Positions 12,585 to 23,357 of a stretch of DNA of 64,000 bases are shown one piece after another. Source of the DNA: Aaosphaeria pasadenensis. Taxonomy: Eukaryota > Ascomycota > Dothideomycetes > Pleosporales. A model generated the notes under the pieces. It was not told the DNA's origin. It did not search any database and saw only the letters and a program-made list of their open reading frames with translations. How positions within the stretch are numbered: position 1 is the first letter of the stretch; every line of letters starts with the position of its first letter. Where the stretch lies: contig JAKLMB010000001.1 in assembly GCA_022813625.1 (NCBI GenBank), positions 1,364,001 to 1,428,000 on the forward strand, read 5' to 3'. A program made the translations under genes and the position numbers.

Positions 12585-13091
12585 ATTTGTTTGGCATTTG
12601 CTTGCAAGGGGGTAATGACACAGAGAGCAAGGGAAACGTACAAGACAGGGTTGCAATTAAGTAGAACGATGGTCGTAGAATTCTAGAAATGTTGACATTA
12701 TTTTATAACCCAGTGCGGCCTGTCATTTGCTTGTATCGATGTTTACTAAAGCCAAGGCCCAACGGTCTTCCAGTGAAGGACAGCTCTTTTACCACCACAA
12801 TGCACCTTTACCCGCACACACCTCGTCTCACTGATTACGAATTTCAATTTCGCAACCGAGAAGAATCATAGAAATACCCCAATTCTGTCAAGCTTCTTGT
12901 TATACTTCGGCCTCTTCGACTGTTACACTCTGCAGCCATTCACGTGACAGTCAGCCATCTGCAAGTGTTCCTGTTTCGTGTGGTGGAACAGTGGCGAAGC
13001 TGGCTGTGCATCCACGGCGTAACACAGTGGACTTGGACGTCTCCACCTCATAAAAGAAGCCACCCTCAACACTTCTTCGCGCAGAATAACC
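12585..13091. other. Intergenic region
   Basis: Spacer between two genes on the same strand, holding the 3' end of the reductase gene and the promoter of the next. No gene seen. Confidence 0.5.
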
Positions 13092-14702
13092 ATGGCTTCG
13101 CCGTTGCAGCAGATTCCCGCAGAGATATTATGCAGAATAGCGTGGTATTGCTATGCCGACAATTTACATACCATCGGGGTCCTACGCCGTACTTGCAGGG
13201 ATATCTACAACAAGATCCAATTTGAGTATGCCAATGCATACTTCAACATGATCGTCGTCAACGTGGAAGCTGATAGACTTCGCACACTGATGCGCGTCAT
13301 CCAACACGACACGTTCCGTCTCTATGTACGAAAGATACATATCCATGTGGAGAGAATTGTGCGAGATAGTGTTGATCAGTACGAAGAGTATGGTGACACA
13401 GGCCTTCACCATCCCATCATGCGCTTTATTGAGCAGGGGCGCTTCGAGATGCTGTTTCGCCAAGGCGTGCAGCTACTTCCTAATCTCGAGGATTTCGAAA
13501 TCGGTCTGCCTGAGCTTGCTATTGTGTTGCCGGAGGATATGCCTCTGTTTCGCCGGTGTTGGACGAAACTGTTGCAGTCGATTCTGTCCGTCATCGTTGC
13601 AGAGAGGATCCTCGTGAAGAGATTCGCTCTGATAGACTACTACAAGCTGTGTTGTCCATTCTCACCGGCTGTCCTTGACGAAATCTCGAGGAGGCCAGAA
13701 CTTCTTAAGGGTCTGGATGTCTTGAACCTACAGCTCCGGATTGGAAGCCGTTCACGCGCGGGTGAGTTCCGACATACCCACCGTCTCCCTCACAAACAAG
13801 AAACTAAGACCTACCCAGAACCCAATTCATCATCCGCGCCAGAGCTCATTCGCATTCTGAAGGCCGCAACGAGGCTGACGGAATTCGGTCTGCTACTCGA
13901 CCATTCCGAGGCCTGTGAGAGCCTACTTCTCGAATTACCACGCACCCTGGACATCCTCCCGATGCTCCGGACGCTGAGACTGGAGCACATCAGTGCGCCC
14001 ATTGACGTCCTCGTGGGCTTCCTCCGCGCGTACAAGCGTACGGTCCGCGATCTTCGGCTGGAAGATTTCATTCTCACTGTGGGAGCGTGGTCTGATGTGT
14101 TCGGGTTCATGCTGGATGAAATGACCCTGCAGCGCCTGTACCTATGCAACCTCTGCGGGCTCTCTCATATAATGTCATTCGCGAAGATTCTCGCAGAGCG
14201 GCCTTACGCGGAAGAAGATGTGTTTTGGCTCAGGGCTCCCTTTCCACCACCACAGCAAGATGATGATGACGCCGGCGAGATCATAGCAGACGACAGTGAT
14301 CACGCCGAGTCTTTGGACGACTCCGACAACGACCACCCCAACGAAGAAAACGCCCACGAACACGCCCACGAATCCCCAAATAGCAACAACAACGACGAGG
14401 AGTACGACGACGACGACGAGGAGGAGTACGACGACGAATCATCCGAACGCTCCCTCGCCGACTATCCCTCCTCCCTAGACTCCTGGGACGATCACCCCCA
14501 CCGCCTTCATCTCGTCTCCTCCGGCGATTTCTTCCGCAGCCTTCTCGAACCGTTCATCAGTTACACGTACATCACCCGCCAGGAGGAGACAAACTACATC
14601 GAGCTGGAGCACGGTAACGGCGAGGACTTGCCTGAGTGGCTTCGCATGGTGGTGGATCAGCACACGATGGAGCCTGTCGGTGAGCTCCCGAAGACGTCGT
14701 GA
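13092..14702 (+). CDS. F-box-like protein with acidic C-terminal region
   Basis: The ATG sits in AACCATGGCT. The N-terminus 'LQQIPAEILCRIAWYCYADN' has the LPxEIL pattern of fungal F-box proteins, which bring substrates to SCF ubiquitin ligases. A helical, LRR-like body follows without clear repeats. Residues about 385-465 are strongly acidic with Asp/Glu/His runs. The frame is open through 13762-13818, but that stretch starts GTGAGT, contains ACTAAG and ends CCCAG. It is probably a 57-base intron whose removal keeps frame, giving 517 aa instead of 536. The F-box assignment is inference from the N-terminal motif; the target is unknown. Confidence 0.8.
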   Translation: MASPLQQIPAEILCRIAWYCYADNLHTIGVLRRTCRDIYNKIQFEYANAYFNMIVVNVEADRLRTLMRVIQHDTFRLYVRKIHIHVERIVRDSVDQYEEYGDTGLHHPIMRFIEQGRFEMLFRQGVQLLPNLEDFEIGLPELAIVLPEDMPLFRRCWTKLLQSILSVIVAERILVKRFALIDYYKLCCPFSPAVLDEISRRPELLKGLDVLNLQLRIGSRSRAGEFRHTHRLPHKQETKTYPEPNSSSAPELIRILKAATRLTEFGLLLDHSEACESLLLELPRTLDILPMLRTLRLEHISAPIDVLVGFLRAYKRTVRDLRLEDFILTVGAWSDVFGFMLDEMTLQRLYLCNLCGLSHIMSFAKILAERPYAEEDVFWLRAPFPPPQQDDDDAGEIIADDSDHAESLDDSDNDHPNEENAHEHAHESPNSNNNDEEYDDDDEEEYDDESSERSLADYPSSLDSWDDHPHRLHLVSSGDFFRSLLEPFISYTYITRQEETNYIELEHGNGEDLPEWLRMVVDQHTMEPVGELPKTS

Positions 14703-15436
14703 TCGTGCGCGTCGAGAGTGTGTTCGAGCGCTGCTGTGGACGTCGGAGTGTGTATTGGTGTATTGTGGGAAAGGGCTATCGTGGTACGCTGTAGCTGGAT
14801 TGAATGATGTTACTCTGGGCCTGCGTCTATGGGGGAGACGTCACTGAAGGATCGTGGATAGATTGTCAGCCTCCTCTAGAATTGAATTGATGATACAGAT
14901 GAACTATCTTGGATCCTTTTCATCGATCGTGAGTAATTGCTTGTGATGGTCTCAGGTCGCCTACTACACTACTATCGAGGCGGCTACATGCAAGAATCTT
15001 TGTGAGACGGGTGACCACCTGCTGTGCTTTCATGAATCCTCTTGGAATTGAGATGAACACATAGAGGAGACAAAAAAGTACTCACCTGGGCCCACATTCG
15101 TCTTGCAGAAGGTGCTGTGTCCCTTCCTAGCACACTGAAAAAAGAAATCAAGGTCACAATCACGATGCACCATCATTCGAAAGTGTGAAGATTGAATAGT
15201 TGAACGGTACAACACGTATGATTGAATATTTTTGTCCGAACCCGTATATATAAGTCGAGGCAGATTGCATGCAACCAACAGCGAAAACAAAAACTCCAGT
15301 AAGGATAGTATCCAATGGTATCTCTCTTTTGCGGCAAACCAAAAAAATTCCCAGCAATGCAATCTATCGTTTATATCCAAAAAAAGTAACGCTTCAAAAC
15401 AGTACATGTTGACAGTGGAAGGGGTTGGGGGGCCAT
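14703..15436. other. Convergent intergenic spacer
   Basis: Lies between the 3' ends of the F-box-like gene and the nitrate transporter gene. Short frames around 15030-15407 are unsupported. No gene seen. Confidence 0.5.
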
Positions 15437-17216
15437 TTAGCGACCACCGATTTGGCCCTTGGGGATGGGGCGGACCCAGACGAAGCCGAGGTTGAGGGCG
15501 ATGACGATTATGCCCATGATCCAGAAGACCTGAGCGTAGTTCTTGCCATGGTAGCGGAAGATGATGGCGAAGATGACGCCACCGAAGTTGCCTGCAGCAC
15601 CAACGAGACCGGAGAGGATACCTGGTTGTAAATTAGCACATGTCTCTGATGAACAAAAGGGTTCGAGTCGAACTTACCATTGGCATGAGGGTGGATGTGG
15701 GGCACGAGTGCGAAGTTGGCACCGTTGCCTGCCTCGAGGAAGATGGCCATGACGGCGATGAGTCCGATCATCTCGCCCAAGTTATGGGGGTCAAGCTTTC
15801 CAATGATGATGAGGAAGATGCCAGACATGACACCGACAAAGTGGATCCAGCACTTCTTAGCCCAGAGGTTGTGGTTTGTCCACTTGTAGATCAAGTCACC
15901 AAAGAATCCACCAGCGGGCCTGGTAATAACGTTCAGGAGGCCGAACATGGCAGCCCATCGGCCGGATTGGGTCTGTCCAAGGTGTGGGAAGTTCTTGAGG
16001 TAGTAGGTGCCGAGGATGGAGTTGATGGCCAATTCGCCGCCGAACGAGCAGATGTATCCCGCGCAAAGCATGACCGTTTGGGGGGAGGCTGCGACCTTCC
16101 ATGCTTCCTTGAATGTGGGCTTCTGAACAACCTCGTGCTGGACCTCGTCGAGAATGTTAACCTCGCCAGTGCCAGCCTCTACGTCGACGGGAGCAGTGGA
16201 TGTCTTCTTCTCATCGTTGGAGGAGATGGAACCAGCACCAGTAGGCTTATCAGTGAGGACACCGGTGGTTGCAACGATGGTAGTGTGCTCAGTCGCAGCG
16301 ATCTTGCCACGGTCAGCCCATTTTCCGGTAGGCGTATCCTCGGTAAGGAGAAGCATGGAGATGGCCGTGACAGTGATGAGGATGAAGGGCACGATGAAAG
16401 TGACGCGCCAAGCCACATGAGGCGACAGGCCCTGTCGGTGAACCAATGAATCGAAGATGGCAGGCATGACGAAGCTAAAGAGAAGGATTGTCAGTGTGGG
16501 GAACGGGAACGATCAGGAGGGTCAGACCCACTATGTGATACCACCACCAGAGTTACCCCATCCTCCGATCAGGGCGTTTGAGGTTCCGACAATGTTGCGG
16601 TCGAAGAAACCGGTTGACCATACCTGGCAAGGTACGAAAGTGCCACCGAGGATTCCGACGAAGAAGCGGATTGCATAGAGGCTTGCAGCATTGTGGGCGG
16701 TACCTGCAAGGGCAGATGGGATGGCACCCGCGAGAAGGGTTCCGACGAAAGTTAGGCGGGGACCGAATCTGTCGCACAAGGGTCCAGCAATGGCACGAAC
16801 GACGAGTGTGGCGGTAAGTGAGATGATGTTGGAGTTGGCGACTTCGTTCTGGGAGAGGTGGAGATCCTTCTTGATGGTGATGCTTAGCTGCAGAGGTGTT
16901 AGTGATATCCCAGGATGAGGCGTCGAGAATTAGAGGGTTCACCATACCAGAGGTGGAAACGCGTACCTTAGCGAGAGTTAGCAATTGGAGGACAAAGGTT
17001 GAGTGGGTGGGTGCATGTATGGAACGGATGGATGACATTGGAGACGGAGAATTTAATGACTTACCAGGACCAGAACGCGATGAAGAATCCGAGATAAGAG
17101 AAGAAGAAGACTCGACCGTATTTGTCGACAGGGTTGAAGATGGGGATGGATTTGGCCTTTTTGTTGTAGGGGTTGACCTCTGGTGCGGACCAGAGTTGCC
17201 TCAGCTGGAAGCCCAT
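15437..17216 (-). CDS. crnA: High-affinity nitrate transporter, NNP family (CrnA-type)
   Basis: Five exons, 17216-17065, 16966-16948, 16887-16532, 16474-15678 and 15621-15437, give 502 aa. It is a plasma-membrane MFS importer of nitrate/nitrite. The order of motifs matches CrnA: 'LWSAPEVNPYNKKAKSIPI', 'YGRVFFFSYLGFFIAFWSWY', 'AFPPL', 'QNEVANSNIISL', 'GPLCDRFGPRLTF', 'FFVGILGGTFVPCQVW'. Both nitrate signatures are present, 'GGWGNSGGGITYF' and 'GAAGNFGGVIFAIIFRY'. The long central loop between helices 6 and 7 is hydrophilic. The second exon is only 19 bases. 'WY' and 'AFPPL' are recovered only after splicing. Unlike many fungi, no nitrate or nitrite reductase gene lies next to it. Confidence 0.96.
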
Positions 17217-17278
17217 GATAGCGAAATCTGGGGGAGTGGAGTACACAGTGGGCGCGGTAGTGGAGAGAGAGAGGACGT

Positions 17279-17605
17279 TAGATAGCGAACTTGAAGATTA
17301 CTAGCAATGGAACCAGGGTGATAAGGATGGTGGTCCGATCTATGCAGATGGGAGGGTCGTTATCGAAGCGCAGAAGCGATGGTTCCCTACTTCTCACTTG
17401 CAGGCGTGATACGGGGTAGGAAGTTGGAGGAGGTGGTGCAAAGTTATATAGATGTAGATGAAGTATGGACGAATTGAAGAGATTCGAGTACCTCCGCGGT
17501 ATGTTCAGTGATGTAAAGATGGCTTAGGACGAGCAGTGAATTCGCAAATCAGCTAATGCGCCAAGGGGGGAAGCATTTCGACCATGTTTGGATAGATAGA
17601 TAATG
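17279..17605. promoter_or_regulatory. GATA-motif cluster upstream of crnA
   Basis: HGATAR matches, the binding motif of the nitrogen regulator AreA/NIT2, occur at about 17280 (AGATAG), 17319 (TGATAA), 17360 (reverse strand) and 17590-17603 (overlapping GATAGATAGATAA). All lie within 400 bases before the crnA start codon. GATA motifs are common by chance; clustering beside a NirA site strengthens the case. Confidence 0.5.
17492..17499. promoter_or_regulatory. Candidate NirA binding site
   Basis: CTCCGCGG is an exact match to the NirA consensus CTCCGHGG, the site of the nitrate-specific zinc-cluster activator in Aspergillus. It lies about 276 bases upstream of the crnA start. Position and target gene agree, so nitrate induction through a NirA orthologue is likely. 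Confidence 0.65.
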
Positions 17606-20600
17606 GGATTATGGGGGGGCCAACTGGGGGAGGTCCTGGTCCTAGTCCTAGTCTCCATAGAATCTCTCAACACGAAATTGAGAGTGTCGACCCTTGAAGA
17701 TATCCTTATCTCTTGGGGGTGGGGAGGTCGGAGGAGAGTAGCGTCCAGGATTCCAGATTGGGCAGTGAACAGGGTGACAGAGGTGGGTTAGCAGAGAGCG
17801 GGAAGACGCCACAGATCAACGCCAGATTGACAGGCTAGGTAATGATAGAAGGGGCGTAGTTCAGTAGACTGCGGTAGGTGGTCCGTAGTTGGTTGTGGTA
17901 GGCTGTGGTAGGCTGTTGAATGTACTCGGTAGTGGAGGAAACGACTCCGAGCGAGTGAGATTTGCGATAAAAAGACAGACAGAGAAAAGAGAGACCAAGT
18001 AAGTGGGCGTGGGATGTTAGTGGGAAGGATAATCTCTCGACTGGGACTGGGACTGGGACTGGACTGGGAACGAAGGACTATGCTCTGACTGGTGGGGGGG
18101 AAGGGGAAAGCGTCAAAGCCCATACCCCTGCCCTATTCTCTTTCTTCTGTGTGTCGTCCCTGTTCCCCTTGTCCCTTTGTCTTCCTTGTCCTCAGTAACT
18201 GTAGGTAGTGTGTAGTATACTGTGTGTGTAGGTACTGTAGAGAGAGAGATAGGCGAACGCGGTTGGCTTGTGGTCGTGGATTCTCTTATCTCTTGGCGAA
18301 GACACGGACGCTAACAGAGGAGGCTCATCCCATCCGTCCAATCCCACTCGAGCTATTCATCCACTTCCACTTCTCTTATCAGTACTGTAATACACCATAC
18401 ACTGACCACCACTGTCCACCACTGTCCACCACTGTCCACTGCCACTACTCACCAGGAACAGCCCCAGATACACACTACAACACCCAACCATCAAACCAAC
18501 ACCACCAAAAAAATATGAATGATGCATTTCCGCGGTATTCGTTCCCAGCCTGATACTCTATCGCTTCAATCAATCCATCCGACTTTTTGGTCCAGTTCGC
18601 TCATTGTGTGTGTGATCAGTAATGATACCAGCCCGCCATGATGATGCAGCCACCCTCCGCATTGGTTTCGTCCACAATCCCGAAAAGCTTATGGTCGCCA
18701 GATTGCATCGTAAACTCCCCTTATCCTGGAAAACTGACTTTTCTTTTGCAGTCTGGGCTGAGTTGATTGAAGCCGTTCGCTGGATACTAGCCACTGCGAT
18801 ACTCCGTACCTCTCATCGATCGGAGGAGAGACATTGTCGCACTGAAACTGGGTCACCATCTGGGACCCTCGTATTCCACACTGGCCATCGATTCTAGCCC
18901 AGGTTTCTGACGCAAATCCTCGATAAACAAAAAACCCAAGAAACTTACTTCTTGGTCCTCTTGTCTATCTTTTCGTCGGAAGTTCATGAGTCGTTGGATT
19001 ACGGATGGAACGGCGGCGGGTGGGTGCAACCTGTGCCTCCTTCTTGCACTGCGTAGGGAACAGTACCTACCTACTGTACCTTGTGTAGGTACCCTACAGC
19101 CTACTGCCTGCTCCCTACACTGGTCAATCGATAACCTGCTTATCTCGCATGACGCCCAATTCCCTTTCTGTCACCAGAATTCTCCACTGTCCTTGTAAAA
19201 GGTCTGTCGGAGATATTCTATCTGATCGTTCATCCAGCATCTCCGCCATATCATCATTGGAGCCTTTCTCCTCTTATTTTTTTTTGTTTTCTTTTCTTTC
19301 CCCGGAATTTCCCCTCAAAGATCTGCCGGCCTTCTTCTCCAGGCTGATGTGAGAGAGATTCACATGCATCCAGCCTCTCCTCGACTTGACTGGACCGGAC
19401 TTGAGTCGACTTGACTCTGTGAGGCTTGCTGCCGCCGATTTCACCGAGATAGCGATCCTGGAGACTAGTAATGTGCTCGTTCCTCAACACTCCCTCAGTC
19501 ATTTGGGCTAGCATGCACCTCGCACATCCGCGACATCGGAGCCTCCTTCCTGGCGAGAAGGGACAAGCCCCCCAGCCCTGTTATCAGCGTGGCATGCCAT
19601 GCAAAGCAGGAAAAAAATGTTGTCCGAGGAGAAACCCTCAACTCTCGACATCAAGAAACCTTTTCTCACACGATGCCTGGCTGCGATGGAGAGATGTGCA
19701 CGGCTGACGGTGGGTTGATGTCGATGCTCTAGAACCGCCTGCGACCCACAGCATTGTCTTCGTAGAGTGAAAGCGTTATCGAGAGTATTCGTATCCAGCC
19801 ATCAGTCATAGCCTTGTAGGGAGCAACTGAGGTACCTGATCACTTGGAAGCAGTGGTGAAGCAGACGCCATGTCTGGCTTGTATCCACACACACACACGC
19901 ACACATTCAAATAATCCGCTGACATAATAACGCATCGCAGTCATACACCAGACGAGGTTGGTCGCAAGTGCCTGTGTACCAGCTGTGGGCTTTCTGTGAA
20001 GTACCATCGCGTCTCTGGATCCCATCAAAAGCACTCTCGTGCCATAGCATTACCTGTGGTAAGCGTCAGTTTTTGCACTGTTACAGGTAATAACGTGATT
20101 CCATGCCTCGGGCATATTTTCACGCGTCCTTACCAATAGTCGTCGCCAACCTTGATAGACTCCTCCCTCCCTCAAGCGTGGTGGCGAACATCCCACATCA
20201 TGCAACGAAAGTAGGGATCAACTATCGAAAGAGCCTGCGCGCGTGTGTACGTGTACTCGCATATGCGTTCCGGCGCATGCATGCGTGCATGTAGTGAGGA
20301 TAGAATAAGCTTTTTCCCAGAGGGATTGCCGCCACGCACGCACGCACACTCGGTATGTTATTGTGCCTTTCTTTCATGCTGTTTCGCTCGTGGAATGATG
20401 GTTTGGTTCCCTGCGATGATGTTGGCCCGAGCGTTTTGGGGATCGAGGGGAGGGGGAGAGATCCAATAGCTTCTCCGCGGAGGTCGAGCCGCGTGTGTGG
20501 GATGCAGGGAGGAAATAACCAGAAAAATTATATCGAACATATGCGAAGCATACTACACACATTGATGGTTATGATTGAATATCTCCGAAACCCGTGAAAA

Positions 20601-21754
20601 AATCTTGAATATTTTCTTTCAGAGTTTGTCTTCTTCCCGTCGTTAAGGGAACTGAGTTGAAGTAATAGAAGACAGTGAGTCTGGAATACTCCATCACGAG
20701 CATTCATGAATGACGAAGAACTGAAAAACGTACTCAGCAAAACAACTCACCAACATCATCTTTTTTCCCAATCTACACTATGCATTACTTCATCCCTAAT
20801 AAAGACTTTGCATGATTTAGTATCCTCCTTCCCTTTCCTTTTCCCTCCCATCCTCACTCTCATAAACAACAACTATCTACCCACTCCAAGAGCCTCCTTC
20901 GAGGCAAGCGAGCAGACTTTCCAAAGGTTGACTTCGACTTCGAGTCCGCAACAAAGAACCTCGCTCGTCGAGTCCTTCTTCCCTCGTTGTCGTTCTCGGA
21001 CTACCAGTGAACAGACCCAGCTCAGTCTTGCAACTCTCGCAGTTTCGGATGTATGAAAATAGTCTTAATTAATATAGATAGTTTGAATAAGAAGTAATTA
21101 ATAGTGTGCGGAGAGGAAGCGCAGGGTGTTGTTTGTGCGATGGATTGTCCGTGATATGATATGCGAGTCCTACTATTTTGATTGTATGGAAGGGTTCGCA
21201 GCTGATGAAAGTGCGGGAAGTATTGGTTATGAATGGTGTAGGGAGAACGGGGAGGTTGTTGATGTGATGGGTTGTTTCGTGACTTGTTCATGTATTGGGT
21301 GGAAGGTTAGAGAAAGTAGTGGAGTAGGATGGTAAGGGGGGAGACTGACTGGCCTGTTGTGAGGGCTGGTCGTGGAGAGATGTTGTAGTGAAGATGAGAA
21401 GGAGGACGGGAGTCAGGGTCTCACGTAAAAACGAGTGGAGAGTTCAGGAGAAGGGTGAGTCGAGAGCCATGGTAGATAGGGAAAGGAGAGTTTCTATTTG
21501 GTTGAGAATTGAATGATAGACTTGATAGAAGGATAAGAAGGGTTTGGAGAAAAGAATTAAGATACCTGACAGAATGGAAATGAGTATCTTGCTAGAATGG
21601 ATAGAAAGAGACTTGACAGCCTGGTAGAAGAAAGTGAAGAGACCTGATACCCCCGCCCATAGCGAAAACAACTCGAGATTTAGGTTGAACCCACTGTCCG
21701 AATCCTTTCCTACGACATCCCCCACGGGGATAATCAAGGCGCCTTGGAATCAGC
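17606..21754. other. Gene-poor region, 4.1 kb
   Basis: Contains the distal promoter of crnA and simple-sequence runs: GGGACT repeats near 18040-18070, TGTCCACCAC repeats near 18408-18440, CA/CG-rich runs near 19883-19905 and 20225-20350. An ATG frame of 116 aa at 20706-21056 and another at 21444-21737 (minus) are unsupported. I accept no gene here. Confidence 0.5.
18408..18440. repeat. TGTCCACCAC-type tandem repeat
   Basis: About three head-to-tail copies of a 10-base unit, CCACTGTCCA, with partial copies on both sides. Non-coding. Confidence 0.6.
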
Positions 21755-22917
21755 CTACTCCTGTCGGATGTACAACCATAGGTAATGTTGGCCGGCCTTC
21801 CTTAATTCCTTAGTTTCTTTTGAGGTTGGGAGGAACCAGCCACAGTCGCCCACAATCGATTTGGAACATCTTTTCTTGTATGCTACCATGTTCTTGGTCG
21901 ACTCGTCTAAGGGAATATTCGTTTTGCGATCGGTTCTTGGCGGGTGCCTCCAGTCGTCGCTGATGAAGGGGCGGAGCATAGCAAGCGGCCCGTTGTGAGA
22001 CAACGTAAGGTCGGCGATGATTTGGCAGTTGGGTTGCTGGAAAGGTAAAGAGACGACAAAAGTTTCCGCCGTGGTACTGAGGAAGCCTTTGAATCGTGGC
22101 AATATTTTATGTTGAATTCCTCCTCGAGGGGGCGTTGGCACTCGAGGTGGCAGTATCTTAGGTCTTGGACGAAGACAGGTACCGACTTTATCGTCTTTTC
22201 CTTTTCTCTGTAGAGTTCTTCGATCGTACGAGCGATAGATGTCAACACATGGTACTGGAGCCAAAGTTGCTGTTGGTCGTTGGAAATATCGAGGCCAAAC
22301 GCTATGATCTGGCTTATACGCCGAAAGTGTTTCCAGTTGTCCGCAATTTTGGCCTTTAACTTGTTACGAAGTTTCTCCACACGACCTGGTGCTTTTTTAT
22401 CATTTTTGTAATCCGAATGTTGTCTCTCGATGATGTTTTGGGTCCTTTCGGGGTGCTTGCAGATCGGGAATAGGGATGGACTGCCTAAACGGACCCAGTC
22501 CGTGAGCTCAGCAATACGGAATTTTTGGTCAAGCTTCTTTGCCGGAACCTGCGTCTCCTGATATCGTAGACGGGAAGAGACCTCACAGTAATCTTTGATT
22601 TGGTCACAGACTTGGTACGATGATTCACTTTGGCGAAGTCGGTCTTTGGCGAGCTGTTCTTCTAGAGCAAGAAACATGTCTCTGTTGTACAGTGGCTCTC
22701 CTTCGAGACGGCTGTAGAGAAATTCGAGGCTCCGCCACATCTCGTGCATGTACTGTTTATCCTTATTATCCCACCACATGATGAAGCTGGGTTCTGGCAA
22801 TGAATAAGGGAATGTTGCAGGACGGAAATTGAAAGTAAGGATGTAAGTGTGTAATTGGAAGAATAAAGCTGTGAACGTATCGCCGAGAGAAGCATTTATA
22901 CACAACCTTGGAGTCAT
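21755..22917 (-). CDS. Hypothetical protein of unknown family
   Basis: Two overlapping minus-strand frames (336 aa from 22917; 169 aa ending at 21755) look like parts of one protein. The first half is basic and helical, for example 'MWRSLEFLYSRLEGEPLYNR' and 'ELTDWVRLGSPSLFPICKHP'. The second half reads 'LTLSHNGPLAMLRPFISDDW' and ends 'AGQHYLWLYIRQE'. A 65-base intron, 22141-22077, joins them in phase (exons 22917-22142 and 22076-21755, 365 aa). The donor GTGCCA is weak, so a frameshift or broken gene is also possible. A second possible start is the Met of MWWDNKDKQ. I recognise no domain. Confidence 0.5.
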
Positions 22918-23357
22918 TGATGTGACTATTGAAAGAAATTGTGTAGAGTCACAGTCGGGTAGTCAGAGCTCGTGGATTCTTTTAGTATCGGTGAAACGCC
23001 TAAGAGTCATGGTTAGATATGACGGATCGACCGCAGAAGTAGAGAAGTACAGGAACGGCAGCGTAGCAAACACTCAAACCTGAAGCCATCGACAATCACA
23101 TCGTGACTTTTGACCTGGTAGATGATTTCGTGGTGCCATACCTATCTTATTCAATGTTTCAAGTGTGTTTTTGTTTGTCTGGAACTCCCAATGGTTGGGA
23201 CGACTCGTCAAGCTCCGGGCCTCATTATGCACACGGACATCCCACGGAGACTGACCAGTGACTTCGAGCTCAAGCACCAATGAAGGGTAACATCCAAGTG
23301 AACATGATAGCCTAGCCAAAGTGACGAAACGTAGCTGATATTACAATATATACATGA
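22918..23357. other. Intergenic region
   Basis: Between the unknown gene and the CLC gene, both on the minus strand. A minus frame at 23074-23319 (81 codons, ATG start) followed by intron-like borders could be an extra 5' exon of the unknown gene or noise. Confidence 0.35.

Noticed and set aside
15655..15675. GGGTTCGAGTCGAAC, resembling a tRNA T-arm
   Set aside because: It lies within an intron of the nitrate transporter and no acceptor stem or D/anticodon arms surround it.
15640..16449. 269-aa open frame on the plus strand
   Set aside because: It is the antisense shadow of exon 4 of the nitrate transporter, whose motifs and splice phases are unambiguous.
20706..21056. 116-aa ATG frame upstream of the unknown gene
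   Set aside because: Composition is Ser/Thr/Pro/Phe-rich from a CT-rich stretch and no motif is recognisable.
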